From: Vibrio sp. YMD68
GTDB taxonomy: Bacteria; Pseudomonadota; Gammaproteobacteria; Enterobacterales; Vibrionaceae
Assembly (NCBI RefSeq): GCF_029958905.1
Contig: NZ_CP124613.1
Location: 620,001 to 684,000, forward strand
Direction: 5' to 3'
DNA length: 64,000 bases
In this document: positions 27,548-36,018 of the stretch, one piece after another
Layout of the letters: every line of letters begins with the position of its first letter
How positions within the stretch are numbered: the stretch's first letter is position 1
Position numbers and translations under genes: made by a program
Notes under the pieces: generated by a model
Told to the model about the DNA's origin: nothing
What the model saw: the letters and a program-made list of their open reading frames with translations, nothing else
The model's database searches: none

Positions 27548-28240
27548 ATGGATAGGAAGCGAGTATTGAAAAAGTGGCTTACGCTTGGAGCGGCACTAAT
27601 GTTTGCTTCCCCAAGTTATTCAACATCGTCAGTCGATGTGTTAGCGATTGAATTTCCTCCTTACACGACTGAGTACAAAGCAGATGGCGGCCTTGCCGTA
27701 CAAAAGCTACGACAGCACATTGCGATGTTGGACATGAACTTATCCGTTGTTATTTTGCCCCCTAATAGAATTGGTAAACGATTGTTGGTGGGTAATTGGT
27801 GTTTGAGCTTTTACCCTCCGCTAGATCCAAACAGCTCGAATGTTCGTAAGTGGGTGTTATCTGACGAGGAGATACCGCTAGGGTTTTATCGTTTAAGACA
27901 AGAGTCAGAATTTACATGGGAACAGCTTTCAGATTTAGAAGGCGTTTCTGTCGCTTTATTAAGTTCATACTCGAAACAAGGTCTCAATGCTTTATTTCGG
28001 AGCAATAAAATCGAAGTACAAGAAGTGAACTCATTAAAGCAAGGCTTTGAGCAGCTCATCAAAAATCGGGTCGATTACGTTTTTGCAGATAAGCATAGTG
28101 GCGAGTTTATTGCTGAAGAAAACAATGTCGATATGCAGCGACTTCAATTTTCAACGAGTTCGCTGAGCATTGAATATTTTCATGTTTGGGTCAATTTAGA
28201 TTGCCAAGCTCTGGTCGATAAAATTTCTACTCACTGGTGA
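27548..28240 (+). CDS. Periplasmic solute-binding-like protein (type 2 fold)
   Basis: 230 residues with a signal peptide (KKWLTLGAALMFASPSYS, cleavage near residue 25). The mature part resembles extracellular solute-binding family 3 proteins: VDVLAIEFPPYTTE at the N-terminus, then DLEGVSVALLSSYSKQGLNALF and LIKNRVDYVFADKHSGEFI, typical of the second lobe. No ABC permease genes adjoin, as is common for such orphan proteins in vibrios. The ligand is unknown. Confidence 0.65.
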   Translation: MDRKRVLKKWLTLGAALMFASPSYSTSSVDVLAIEFPPYTTEYKADGGLAVQKLRQHIAMLDMNLSVVILPPNRIGKRLLVGNWCLSFYPPLDPNSSNVRKWVLSDEEIPLGFYRLRQESEFTWEQLSDLEGVSVALLSSYSKQGLNALFRSNKIEVQEVNSLKQGFEQLIKNRVDYVFADKHSGEFIAEENNVDMQRLQFSTSSLSIEYFHVWVNLDCQALVDKISTHW

Positions 28241-28383
28241 GTGTAACTGCCCAAGCTTCTGTGAGTCTGTTCTAAAAACGGTCACTTAATCAGTCTAATA
28301 TCGCGTAATCGATGGGTTTTTAATCAAAATGACAGAAACCTCTTCTATAAGTGTTAACAGGGATTTTTAATGGGACACTTATC

Positions 28384-28827
28384 ATGTTAACGCTTAACTA
28401 TGCTATTGAAATTAAAACGGATGCACAAACAGTTTGGAAAATGCTGACGGAGCAGGATAACTATCAGCGATGGGCGACGGCATTTTCTCCCCAGTCTCAG
28501 TTTGAGGGGATATGGCGTGAAGGCGAAGATATGCTCTTTTTTGATCCTAATCTTGGAGGAACAAGGGCCAGAATTGACAAAATATCGTTGAATGAAGCGA
28601 TTGAATATCATCATGTCGCGATTTTCTTTCCAGAGCATCAGCAAGATATTGACAGCGATGTCGCAGACAAATGGATTGGTTCTTCGGAAGCTTTTCACAT
28701 CGCCCCTTTGGAAGGTTCGGTTGTGATTCAGGTGAGAGTAACAACCCATCCCGATTTCGTTTCAATGTTCAATAATGGATGGGAAAAGGCCCTGCCGAAG
28801 ATTAAAGCACTCTGTGAACAGTCTTAA
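28384..28827 (+). CDS. SRPBCC-family (START-like) protein
   Basis: 147-residue soluble protein with the polyketide-cyclase/START-like pattern: LNYAIEIKTDAQTVWKMLTEQDNYQRWATAFSP at the N-terminus, a central beta-rich part and a long C-terminal helix (FVSMFNNGWEKALPKIKALCE). Members bind hydrophobic ligands; the ligand here is unknown. I start at MLTLNYAIEIK; a GTG codon 33 bases upstream is also in frame but adds residues foreign to the fold. Confidence 0.72.
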   Translation: MLTLNYAIEIKTDAQTVWKMLTEQDNYQRWATAFSPQSQFEGIWREGEDMLFFDPNLGGTRARIDKISLNEAIEYHHVAIFFPEHQQDIDSDVADKWIGSSEAFHIAPLEGSVVIQVRVTTHPDFVSMFNNGWEKALPKIKALCEQS

Positions 28828-28857
28828 AACTAAAAAGAGTTTTCAGAAGAAAGCACT

Positions 28858-28891
28858 GAAACAGACATAGTGTTGAAACAGACATAGCACT
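28858..28891. repeat. 17-bp tandem duplication
   Basis: GAAACAGACATAG followed by four variable bases, two units (28858-28874 and 28875-28891), just after the SRPBCC gene. Confidence 0.75.
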
Positions 28892-28959
28892 GAGCAAGAC
28901 TATTTTTCGGTATGTTGATAAACTGCCCATTAAATGAAACCACCGTCTAAGAGCAAACC

Positions 28960-29703
28960 ATGAAACTTTGTGTCGATACTCATACGCATACCTACGCAAG
29001 TGGGCATGCTTACAGTACTTTGATTGAAAATGCGAAATCTGCCAATGAAAACGGATTGGCTCTTTTTTGTACCACCGATCACGCAGAATCGATGCCCGGT
29101 GCTCCTCATTACTGGTTTTTCTCTAATCAGCGAGTTCTTCCTCGATTTTTGGAAGGGGTCGGTATACTCAGAGGATGTGAAGTGAACATCATCAACCCAC
29201 AGGGTGAGATCGATATTCCTCACTCCGTTGATCAAAACCTAGATTGGGTGCTAGCGAGCTTTCATGAGCCCGTTTTTAACCCTGTAGATAGTCAAACTCA
29301 TACCACCACATTACTCAATGTGATCAAGAGTGGAAGAGTGGATGCACTTGGTCATTTAGGCAATCCTAATTTTGACTTTGATTTTGATGAAGTGATTCAA
29401 AGCGCTGCAACGCACAATGTCGCGATTGAAATCAACAACACATCACTAACGGGGAACAGCCGAGTTGGCAGTATTGAACGCTGCCAGGAAATTGCTCGGT
29501 TAGCGAAACACTATGGCGCTTATGTAACGACAGGCAGTGATGCTCATTTTTGTTTAGATGTAGGTAATTTGAATTTAGTGAGCGAGTTACTTGATACTGT
29601 TCAGATAGACCCTAGTAAGGTTATCACCAGTACACCTCGCCAGTTCTTAGACTTCCTAGAGTTGCGAGGTCGCCCTACAATCAAAGAGTTCAGCCATCTC
29701 TAA
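28960..29703 (+). CDS. ycdX: PHP-domain phosphatase, YcdX type
   Basis: 247-residue PHP (polymerase and histidinol phosphatase) domain protein. The trinuclear metal-site residues are present in order: [44 protein letters not shown] and TGSDAHF. E. coli YcdX is a zinc phosphatase linked to swarming; the physiological substrate is unknown. Preceded by AAGAG. Monocistronic, with a long inverted repeat after the stop. Confidence 0.85.
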   Translation: MKLCVDTHTHTYASGHAYSTLIENAKSANENGLALFCTTDHAESMPGAPHYWFFSNQRVLPRFLEGVGILRGCEVNIINPQGEIDIPHSVDQNLDWVLASFHEPVFNPVDSQTHTTTLLNVIKSGRVDALGHLGNPNFDFDFDEVIQSAATHNVAIEINNTSLTGNSRVGSIERCQEIARLAKHYGAYVTTGSDAHFCLDVGNLNLVSELLDTVQIDPSKVITSTPRQFLDFLELRGRPTIKEFSHL

Positions 29704-29757
29704 TCCAGAACGTTTTAACTCAGCATATTGTTAGGGATAAGCTTAAGCACAATGTCA

Positions 29758-29807
29758 GGAAAAGTGTTCAATACGTTTGGCTTTCAGGTAAATTGAAACA
29801 CTTTTCC
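29758..29807 (+). terminator. Long stem-loop after the ycdX-like gene
   Basis: GGAAAAGTGTT and AACACTTTTCC are perfect 11-bp complements, extended by CAAT/ATTG across a one-base bulge, with a loop of about 20 nt. Probably a terminator; the T-rich tail begins a few bases later. Confidence 0.55.
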
Positions 29808-29867
29808 GCTCTGATTTTTATACAATATCGATTACAATTCTGTTCACTCTCCGACTGAAAATTAAAA

Positions 29868-30272
29868 ATGATGAAAAACCAATTTCTGATGTCTCTTGGC
29901 TTATCTCTGGCACTGAATGTCGTTTCATTGAGCGCAGTAGCCAATGATTTTAATATGACTGAAACGATGAAAAAAATGGGCTTTGAGTTTCGAGAAGCCG
30001 ATCAAGCTGAAAGTGTTGAAGTGATGCAAGTGGCAGTGACTAACCTTTCCGAGTTAGTTGAGCTGGCCATTAATGCAGACCACCCGCAAGAAAAAAGCGA
30101 ACTGTACAATGAAGGGTTTAACAAATTAACCGTCGCGATTGATACTGTAGAAACCTATCTTGCTAAGGGTGATTTAGACCAAGCCAAAAAAGAGCTACGT
30201 GAAGTAGATGACTTACGAGTAGAGTACCACCGAAAACGCAACCCTAGTATCTGGTCTAAAATATTTGGCTAA
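29868..30272 (+). CDS. Cytochrome b562-like periplasmic protein
   Basis: 134 residues: signal peptide (cleavage after SAVA, residue ~25) and a four-helix bundle resembling cytochrome b562. The C-terminal REVDDLRVEYHRKRNP aligns with the haem-ligand His region of E. coli CybC (TTRNAYHQKYR), and Met in NDFNMTETMKKM can serve as the axial ligand near the mature N-terminus. The family's electron-transfer role is poorly defined. A terminator follows. Confidence 0.75.
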   Translation: MMKNQFLMSLGLSLALNVVSLSAVANDFNMTETMKKMGFEFREADQAESVEVMQVAVTNLSELVELAINADHPQEKSELYNEGFNKLTVAIDTVETYLAKGDLDQAKKELREVDDLRVEYHRKRNPSIWSKIFG

Positions 30273-30283
30273 TTGATGCAATC

Positions 30284-30319
30284 AACGTATTGAGGCTAAC
30301 AAACGTATTGGGTTTAACA
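30284..30319. repeat. 18-bp degenerate tandem duplication
   Basis: AACGTATTG(A/G)G(G/T)(C/T)TAAC repeated once with period 18, directly after the cytochrome b562-like gene. Confidence 0.65.
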
Positions 30320-30350
30320 AAAGACAGCCGCCATAACCGTATTAGAAGAG

Positions 30351-30378
30351 AGTCGCTCCTTGTGGGGGCGACTTTTTA
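30351..30378 (+). terminator. Terminator of the cytochrome b562-like gene
   Basis: AGTCGCTCC and GGGGCGACT pair over 9 bp (one G-U) and are followed by TTTTTATT. It abuts the convergent LysR gene. Confidence 0.8.
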
Positions 30379-30379
30379 T

Positions 30380-31357
30380 TTACGCGTTACCCACATTATC
30401 GTTAGAACGAGCAGCACCATCAGAACCCGCAGTCTCATCAAAAAGCTTGTTGGTTAAGTTAGCCATCGCGAAATCAATAAACACACGTAATCTTGTCGGC
30501 ATGTACTTGGTTTGTGCATATTGCATCGCGATTGCACCGTGGTAGCTACTCTTTATTGTCCAATCTGGTAATACGGGAACAACCTGTTGCTCTTGAAGTG
30601 CATCCTTTACAACAAAGTCATGAAAAATGCCGATTCCAAGCCCGCTCTTTACGCCATTTAAACGCATCTGAGAGTGATTGACCGCGTATCGGCCAGATAT
30701 TGTCAGCGTATGAAACTCATCATCTTTTAAGAAATCCCAAATATTGTCTTGTTCCGTTTCCGCAAGATATAAACAATCATGCTCAACAAGTTCAGTCGGG
30801 TGTGAAGGAAGCCCTCGGTTAGCGATATAATCGGGACTTGCACACAACACTAAATTAGTTTGGCCGATTTCTTTCAACACCAGTTTTTCATCGGGCTTAT
30901 CAGTGAGCTTGAATGCGACATCAATACCTTGTTTAAAAAGGTCGATTTCACCATCAGCCGCGCGTAACTTGAGTTGGATAAATGGGTACTGTTGCAGAAA
31001 GGGCACGACATAAGGCTGTAACACTGAATTCAAAAACGCTTCAGGCGCTGCCACGGTTAACGTGCCTGATGGTTCATTATGATCTTCGGTCGACACTTCC
31101 ACGGCTTGCTGCGCGGCATTCACCATAATAACGGCTTGATCATAAATTTTTTGCCCCGCTTGAGTGATGATCAACTTGCGAGTTGTTCGCTCAAACAATT
31201 TTACATTCAAAGCGCTTTCCAAACGTGTGATCAACTTGCTTAATGCAGAAGGGGTCACATTGAGTACTCTAGCGGCGGCCGTAAAACTGCCTTCATTCAC
31301 CACTAAGATGAACGAAGCTAAGTCGGGCAGAAGAGCTATCAGTTTGGGATTGAGCAT
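30380..31357 (-). CDS. LysR-family transcriptional regulator
   Basis: 325 residues. The N-terminal winged helix-turn-helix (GSFTAAARVLNVTPSALSKLITRLESAL, residues ~23-50) is followed by the LysR substrate-binding domain; it is of the CrgA/DsdC-like single-target subgroup by general pattern. The C-terminus has an unusual hydrophilic tail (DETAGSDGAARSNDNVGNA). It is divergent from the DUF2804-hydroxylase pair with a 235-bp gap, so that pair is the likely target. The effector is unknown. Confidence 0.85.
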   Translation of the reverse strand: MLNPKLIALLPDLASFILVVNEGSFTAAARVLNVTPSALSKLITRLESALNVKLFERTTRKLIITQAGQKIYDQAVIMVNAAQQAVEVSTEDHNEPSGTLTVAAPEAFLNSVLQPYVVPFLQQYPFIQLKLRAADGEIDLFKQGIDVAFKLTDKPDEKLVLKEIGQTNLVLCASPDYIANRGLPSHPTELVEHDCLYLAETEQDNIWDFLKDDEFHTLTISGRYAVNHSQMRLNGVKSGLGIGIFHDFVVKDALQEQQVVPVLPDWTIKSSYHGAIAMQYAQTKYMPTRLRVFIDFAMANLTNKLFDETAGSDGAARSNDNVGNA

Positions 31358-31592
31358 AAGGAATAGAATGTTCTAACAATCGAGCCATAAAGCTGATTAT
31401 TGCTGAAAAAAACCATCGAGTCATCATTAATAACGATGAGGTGGATTTCTTCACTGACTCTAACATGTCGTCAATTCAAAGTTTTTACTCTAATTGTGAG
31501 CTCACTGTTGAAAAGTCGGTTAATAACCCTCCAAATAAAAGCAATAACGATGCACACTAGAGGTATGTTATTAAATTGTTAACTGTGAGCCT

Positions 31593-32606
31593 ATGTTCAA
31601 TACTATCCCTGCGCCAGAGTCGCTTATTAGACAAGACGGACAGCCTATATTTGGCCAGTTTGATGGTGCTCCTTTAAGACTTGGGGTAGAGCACTTTTGC
31701 TACAGCACAGAAATGGATAAGAAAGCGGGGAAGTGGGCTAAGTATTTTCATTATAAGCAGTTTCAATTTACGAGCATTGTGACAGAAAATTATGTCATCG
31801 GTTTGGCCATTGCAGATATTCGCTATGTGACAAGCGCCTTCTGTTATCTTTATGACATTCAAAAAGACCAATTATCAGAAGTCAGCTGGATCAAACCTCT
31901 CGGCATCGCTTCTACGATAACAAACTCTCCGAGCAATGGCATCACAACACTGAATGGCGAACCGATTAAGTTCGATATTCAGCAGCAACAGTGGCGAGTA
32001 GTGATCAACAACAACGCGATTCACGCAGACCTCTTTTTTACACCTCAGTTAAATAGCTTACCGTTGTCGATGTGCACGCCAACAGGGTATTCCGGCTGGA
32101 CTTACACTCAAAAACACAATGCGCTGTCTGTGAGTGGGCAGCTTAGCATCGATGGAGAGGAGGTCGGCTTGGATTCTGCACTTGCTAGCTACGACTTTTC
32201 GTCCGGTTACATGAGAAGAGAGACCAGCTGGCGTTGGGCAAGCATCAATACCATGTTGGGTCCAGTTAAGTTGGGGCTCAATTTAGCCGCGGGTGTCAAT
32301 GAAACGGGCAGCAGTGAAAATGTGGTGTGGGTTGATGGCATTCGTCACTTCTTTGGGCCTGTGCATTTTGAATTCGATCGTAGTAACCAAGAGAAGCCTT
32401 GGCGAATTTACTCCCATGATGGGCAAGTTAACTTAACGTTCATTCCACTCAATAAACGCAGTGAAAAACTCAATCTATGGCTACTAAAAAGCAACTTTCG
32501 TCAGTTTATCGGTCACTTCAATGGGACGATAAAAGATTCCTCGGGCAACGCTTATCAACTCGTCAATTGCCTTGGTTTAACTGAAGACCATTTTGCTCGC
32601 TGGTAA
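31593..32606 (+). CDS. DUF2804 family protein
   Basis: 337-residue protein that I assign to DUF2804 from its pattern: RQDGQPIFGQFDGAPLRLG near the start, KYFHYKQFQFTSIVTENYVIGLAIADI, and WRWASINTMLGPVKLGLNLAAGVNETG, DGIRHFFGPVHFEF and WRIYSHDGQVNLTFIP in the second half. No signal peptide or membrane segment. The family is predicted to have a lipocalin-like two-domain beta fold related to hydroxyneurosporene synthase-like proteins, and no biochemistry is known to me. It ends 2 bp before the fatty acid hydroxylase gene, so both probably act on the same lipid or isoprenoid. Confidence 0.75.
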   Translation: MFNTIPAPESLIRQDGQPIFGQFDGAPLRLGVEHFCYSTEMDKKAGKWAKYFHYKQFQFTSIVTENYVIGLAIADIRYVTSAFCYLYDIQKDQLSEVSWIKPLGIASTITNSPSNGITTLNGEPIKFDIQQQQWRVVINNNAIHADLFFTPQLNSLPLSMCTPTGYSGWTYTQKHNALSVSGQLSIDGEEVGLDSALASYDFSSGYMRRETSWRWASINTMLGPVKLGLNLAAGVNETGSSENVVWVDGIRHFFGPVHFEFDRSNQEKPWRIYSHDGQVNLTFIPLNKRSEKLNLWLLKSNFRQFIGHFNGTIKDSSGNAYQLVNCLGLTEDHFARW

Positions 32607-32608
32607 GG

Positions 32609-33463
32609 ATGAATATGGACATTTCTAAACTCATTGCTCACCCTGAATCGCTACTGCTCGTTTTAGCTCCGGTATTTCTATTATGCATGTTGGCTGAGTA
32701 CTATTTAGGCCAAAAACGGGGTCGATTACCTGAGAACTCCTCCTATCACCTCAAAGAAGTGCTGTGTAATTTTACACTCGCCGGGATGCATCAGCTGAGT
32801 GATTTACTGACGGGCCTTCTGATTGCTAATCTTTATATTTGGCTATTTGGTTGGAAAATGTTTGATATTGATATGAACCTAGCCAGTTTCATATTACTCA
32901 TGGTTCTACAAGATTTTTTCTATTACTGGTTTCACCGAGCCAGTCACCGTATCCGCTGGATGTGGGCAGCGCATGTTGTTCATCACAGCTCGGAGCGGAT
33001 GAACTTTAGCACCGCGTTTCGTCAGAGCTTAATGTACCCTTTAGCTGGCATGTGGCTGTTTTGGGTGCCGTTAGTGGTGATCGGTTTTGAGCCTAGTTGG
33101 GTAATTTTTGTGGTATTGCTTAACCTTGGTTTGCAGTTCTTTGTTCATACGCAGTGGGTGCGTACTTTAGGCTTTTTAGAGTATGTGTTTAATACGCCAT
33201 CCCATCACCGTGTTCATCACGGCGTGAACGCTCAATACATTGATAAAAATTACGCAGGTGTGCTCATTGTATGGGACAAGTTATTTGGTTCGTTTGAACC
33301 AGAGATAGAACCCGTTCGCTACGGGATATCCAAACCCATCAAGAGCTTTAATCCATGGACGGTGACCTTTACGGAGTGGAGAAACATGTTCGCCGACGGT
33401 TTTTCTTCGTCAAAATCGCTCATACAAAAGGTGAAGGTGTTCTATTCGTCCCCCTCTGACTGA
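32609..33463 (+). CDS. Sterol desaturase / fatty acid hydroxylase family membrane protein
   Basis: 284-residue integral membrane di-iron enzyme. The three His boxes are intact: HRASH, HVVHH and HHRVHH. Hydrophobic segments near residues 12-28, 55-75, 85-105 and 130-165 place the His boxes on the cytoplasmic side. Family members hydroxylate or desaturate lipids using O2. It is translationally adjacent to the DUF2804 gene (2-bp gap). The substrate is unknown; bacteria of this group do not make sterols, so a fatty acid, ether lipid or hopanoid-like target is more likely. Confidence 0.85.
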   Translation: MNMDISKLIAHPESLLLVLAPVFLLCMLAEYYLGQKRGRLPENSSYHLKEVLCNFTLAGMHQLSDLLTGLLIANLYIWLFGWKMFDIDMNLASFILLMVLQDFFYYWFHRASHRIRWMWAAHVVHHSSERMNFSTAFRQSLMYPLAGMWLFWVPLVVIGFEPSWVIFVVLLNLGLQFFVHTQWVRTLGFLEYVFNTPSHHRVHHGVNAQYIDKNYAGVLIVWDKLFGSFEPEIEPVRYGISKPIKSFNPWTVTFTEWRNMFADGFSSSKSLIQKVKVFYSSPSD

Positions 33464-33742
33464 TCACATGAGTTCGCTGCTTAGTTGGAACATGTTACTT
33501 TCAAGCACATGCTTGCCGACAATCGAGTCAGTAAACTCTTGGTTGAGCTAATGGCTTTCCTTTCATCTGTGCGTATTTCTGCCACCTTACCCGTTTAATT
33601 TCATTGTGTATTTTGGTTTCTGATAGTAACGCAGCAGTCAAATGTTATTTCTTCATTTAATTACGCCTTTCAACTGGATAAACGGCGGGTTACTAACTAT
33701 AAAACTATTAGTAACATTATAAAAATTAACTAAGGAATAGTT

Positions 33743-35611
33743 ATGAAATTTAGCCACAAAATTGTTGCGGCGTCCTCTTTGCTCCTTCTGGTAACCGTTT
33801 CAGCTCTCACCGCTAAGCAATACTTCACGATGCAAGAGGAACTCAAACAACAGGTGGAAGCCAGTGTTACTGAGATTGTCGATGGAGTGAGAAACACGGT
33901 GGCTGCGGAGATCAATGGTCGTAAAGCCATCGCGGCCTACTCAACCAGTATGATTGAATCGGATCTCTCTCCAGAGAGAATAGCGAATGTCATTACACGA
34001 CCAATTGTAAAAGATACATTTTTGCTCGCTGGTTTAGGGTTTGAGAGTGACGGTTCAAACATCAATAACGACCCAAATTGGAACCCAGGACCGACTTGGG
34101 ATCCTAGAGCAAGGCCTTGGTATAAAGATGCCAAGAACGCTAACCGACTTATTATTACCGCACCTTATGCCGATTCAGCCACTAACGAAATTTTGGTGTC
34201 TATTGCGACACCTGTGAAAGATAACGGCCGTTTCATTGGGGCGATCTTTTATGACGTGTCACTGGCTCGTCTTGCTGAACTGGTTAACCAAGTTAAACTT
34301 TTCAGCGCGGGTTACGTTTTCATTGTCGCGGGTGACGGTACTACCATCGCGCACCCAGATGCGAAGAAAAATGGCACACCAATGTCTGGATACATGCCAA
34401 ATGTCAGTATTCTAGAGGAGCCTCAGCAAGTTGTACTTGATGAGACTGCGTATACGCTTGATTTTGCAGCTGTGCCCGGGGAAGACTGGTTTGTTGGTGT
34501 GGTGCTTGATGAAAGCATTGCTTACGCTTCCATTGACGACCTGCGCAATAGTTCGATTCTTTATACCCTTGTGGCGCTATTGATCAGTATTGCCTTGTTA
34601 CTCATCTTGATTAAAGCGTTGATGAAACCTTTGGATGTACTCAATACCGCGATTCAAGGTGTGGCCTCTGGTGAAGGGGATTTAACGCAACGTTTAGATA
34701 CCAATACTGACCAAGAATTCTCTCAACTGGCAGAAGGCTTTAATACCTTTACTGGGACCTTGCAGCAACTGATCAGTCAATCTAAAGCGATTGGCGTTGA
34801 AATACTGCGCGGTTCAGAAATGACATCCAGTGGTTTGCAACAATCAGCGAATGCAATGCAAGAACAGCTGCATGAATTAGAACAACTGGCGACCGCGATG
34901 CATGAAATGGCAACCACGTCCGCCGATGTTGCTTCTAATGCTCAAGGGGCAGCTTCAGCCGCTCAAGTGGCTGATGATGCAACCGTTGATGGCACTGCCG
35001 TGGTCAACGATACGACAAGTGCTATCGACGAACTGTCAACCCGAATTGATGAAGCGGTTTCAGAAGTGCAAGTACTCGAATCCGCCACTGACAACATAGA
35101 GACGATACTAAAAGTCATTAACGACATTGCTGATCAAACCAACTTACTTGCCCTCAATGCGGCGATTGAGGCGGCACGTGCTGGCGAATCTGGTCGTGGT
35201 TTTGCAGTCGTGGCCGACGAGGTAAGAACGCTTGCTCAACGGACTCAGGAATCCACCACTGAAATTCGTAATATGATTGAACAGCTCCAAGCGGGGGCCA
35301 GTTCGGTATCGAATGCCATGAACCAGAGTAAAGAGACCGCTATTAATGCAGTCGCGCGTGCTCAGGAAGCTAATGGCGCCCTAGATAGAATTCGTGAGGC
35401 GATACAGCAAATCAGTGACATGAACATTCAGATCGCTTCTGCTGCTGAAGAACAGAGCTTAGTGGCTGAAGAAATTAACAATAATACCGTTAAGATTAAA
35501 GACCTTTCTGTTCAAGTTTCAGACTCGGCATCAAGTGCCAATGATGCCATGCTGGTGCAAACAGAAAATGTTCGAGAGCAAGACGCCATTCTTAACAAGT
35601 TCATTGTGTAA
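33743..35611 (+). CDS. Methyl-accepting chemotaxis protein with dCACHE sensor
   Basis: 622-residue transmembrane chemoreceptor: TM1 (~7-25), periplasmic double CACHE domain (~35-270) with the ligand-pocket signature [20 protein letters not shown] and [13 protein letters not shown]2 (~275-297), HAMP, then a long cytoplasmic coiled coil with the CheA/CheW-binding hairpin ([23 protein letters not shown] core). dCACHE receptors of vibrios often sense amino acids or related amines; the ligand is unknown. AAGGAATAG precedes the ATG. No C-terminal CheR-docking pentapeptide. Confidence 0.93.
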   Translation: MKFSHKIVAASSLLLLVTVSALTAKQYFTMQEELKQQVEASVTEIVDGVRNTVAAEINGRKAIAAYSTSMIESDLSPERIANVITRPIVKDTFLLAGLGFESDGSNINNDPNWNPGPTWDPRARPWYKDAKNANRLIITAPYADSATNEILVSIATPVKDNGRFIGAIFYDVSLARLAELVNQVKLFSAGYVFIVAGDGTTIAHPDAKKNGTPMSGYMPNVSILEEPQQVVLDETAYTLDFAAVPGEDWFVGVVLDESIAYASIDDLRNSSILYTLVALLISIALLLILIKALMKPLDVLNTAIQGVASGEGDLTQRLDTNTDQEFSQLAEGFNTFTGTLQQLISQSKAIGVEILRGSEMTSSGLQQSANAMQEQLHELEQLATAMHEMATTSADVASNAQGAASAAQVADDATVDGTAVVNDTTSAIDELSTRIDEAVSEVQVLESATDNIETILKVINDIADQTNLLALNAAIEAARAGESGRGFAVVADEVRTLAQRTQESTTEIRNMIEQLQAGASSVSNAMNQSKETAINAVARAQEANGALDRIREAIQQISDMNIQIASAAEEQSLVAEEINNNTVKIKDLSVQVSDSASSANDAMLVQTENVREQDAILNKFIV

Positions 35612-35616
35612 GGGGA

Positions 35617-35684
35617 TTCATGATATCGATGCGTTCATGATATAGATGAATTCATGACACAGATGCGTTCATGGCATAGGGAAT
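35617..35684. repeat. 17-bp tandem repeat, four units
   Basis: Four units of 17 bp beginning TTCATG (35617, 35634, 35651, 35668), 5 bp after the chemoreceptor stop; units differ at 2-6 positions. Confidence 0.85.
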
Positions 35685-35775
35685 TACCGAGCACAGAGTT
35701 CACTCCCTTTACTGCCTGTTTTCACCGATTTTGTAGAGTTGGTGTTTAAACAGGCAGTTTTCAATCTAATAGAAA

Positions 35776-35813
35776 AAAGCCACTGCCTTGTTAACGAATA
35801 AGGCAGTGGCTTT
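35776..35813. terminator. Strong bidirectional terminator between the two chemoreceptor genes
   Basis: AAAGCCACTGCCTT and AAGGCAGTGGCTTT, a perfect 14-bp stem with a 10-nt loop, A-run before and T-run after. Confidence 0.88.
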
Positions 35814-35824
35814 ATAGTTTCAAC

Positions 35825-35908
35825 GCTTTGGTTGTATAACATTGGTTGTATTACGTTGGTTCTAATGCTTTGTTTTTAGCATTTTGTTTTCAACGCAATG
35901 GCTTTAAC
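35825..35908. repeat. 14-bp degenerate tandem repeat, about six units
   Basis: Units of 14 bp starting at 35825, 35839, 35853, 35867, 35881 and 35895 around the motif TTGGTTGTAT, progressively diverged. Confidence 0.65.
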
Positions 35909-35913
35909 CATTT

Positions 35914-36018
35914 GCCTAGAGCCTAGAGCCTAGAGCCTAGAGCCTAGAGCCTAGAGCCTAGAGCCTAGAGCCTAGAGCCTAGAGCCTAGAGCCTAGAGCC
36001 TAGAGCTTAGAGCTTAGA
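35914..36018. repeat. Heptanucleotide microsatellite, 15 units, at a chemoreceptor stop codon
   Basis: Thirteen perfect GCCTAGA units (35914-36004) followed by two GCTTAGA variants (36005-36018). The last unit overlaps the TAA stop of the minus-strand chemoreceptor, so the whole array lies in its 3' untranslated region. Confidence 0.95.

Noticed and set aside
35914..36018. Heptamer array considered as a CRISPR array or iterons
   Set aside because: No spacers between units, so not CRISPR; no replication initiator gene or AT-rich origin next to it, so not iterons.
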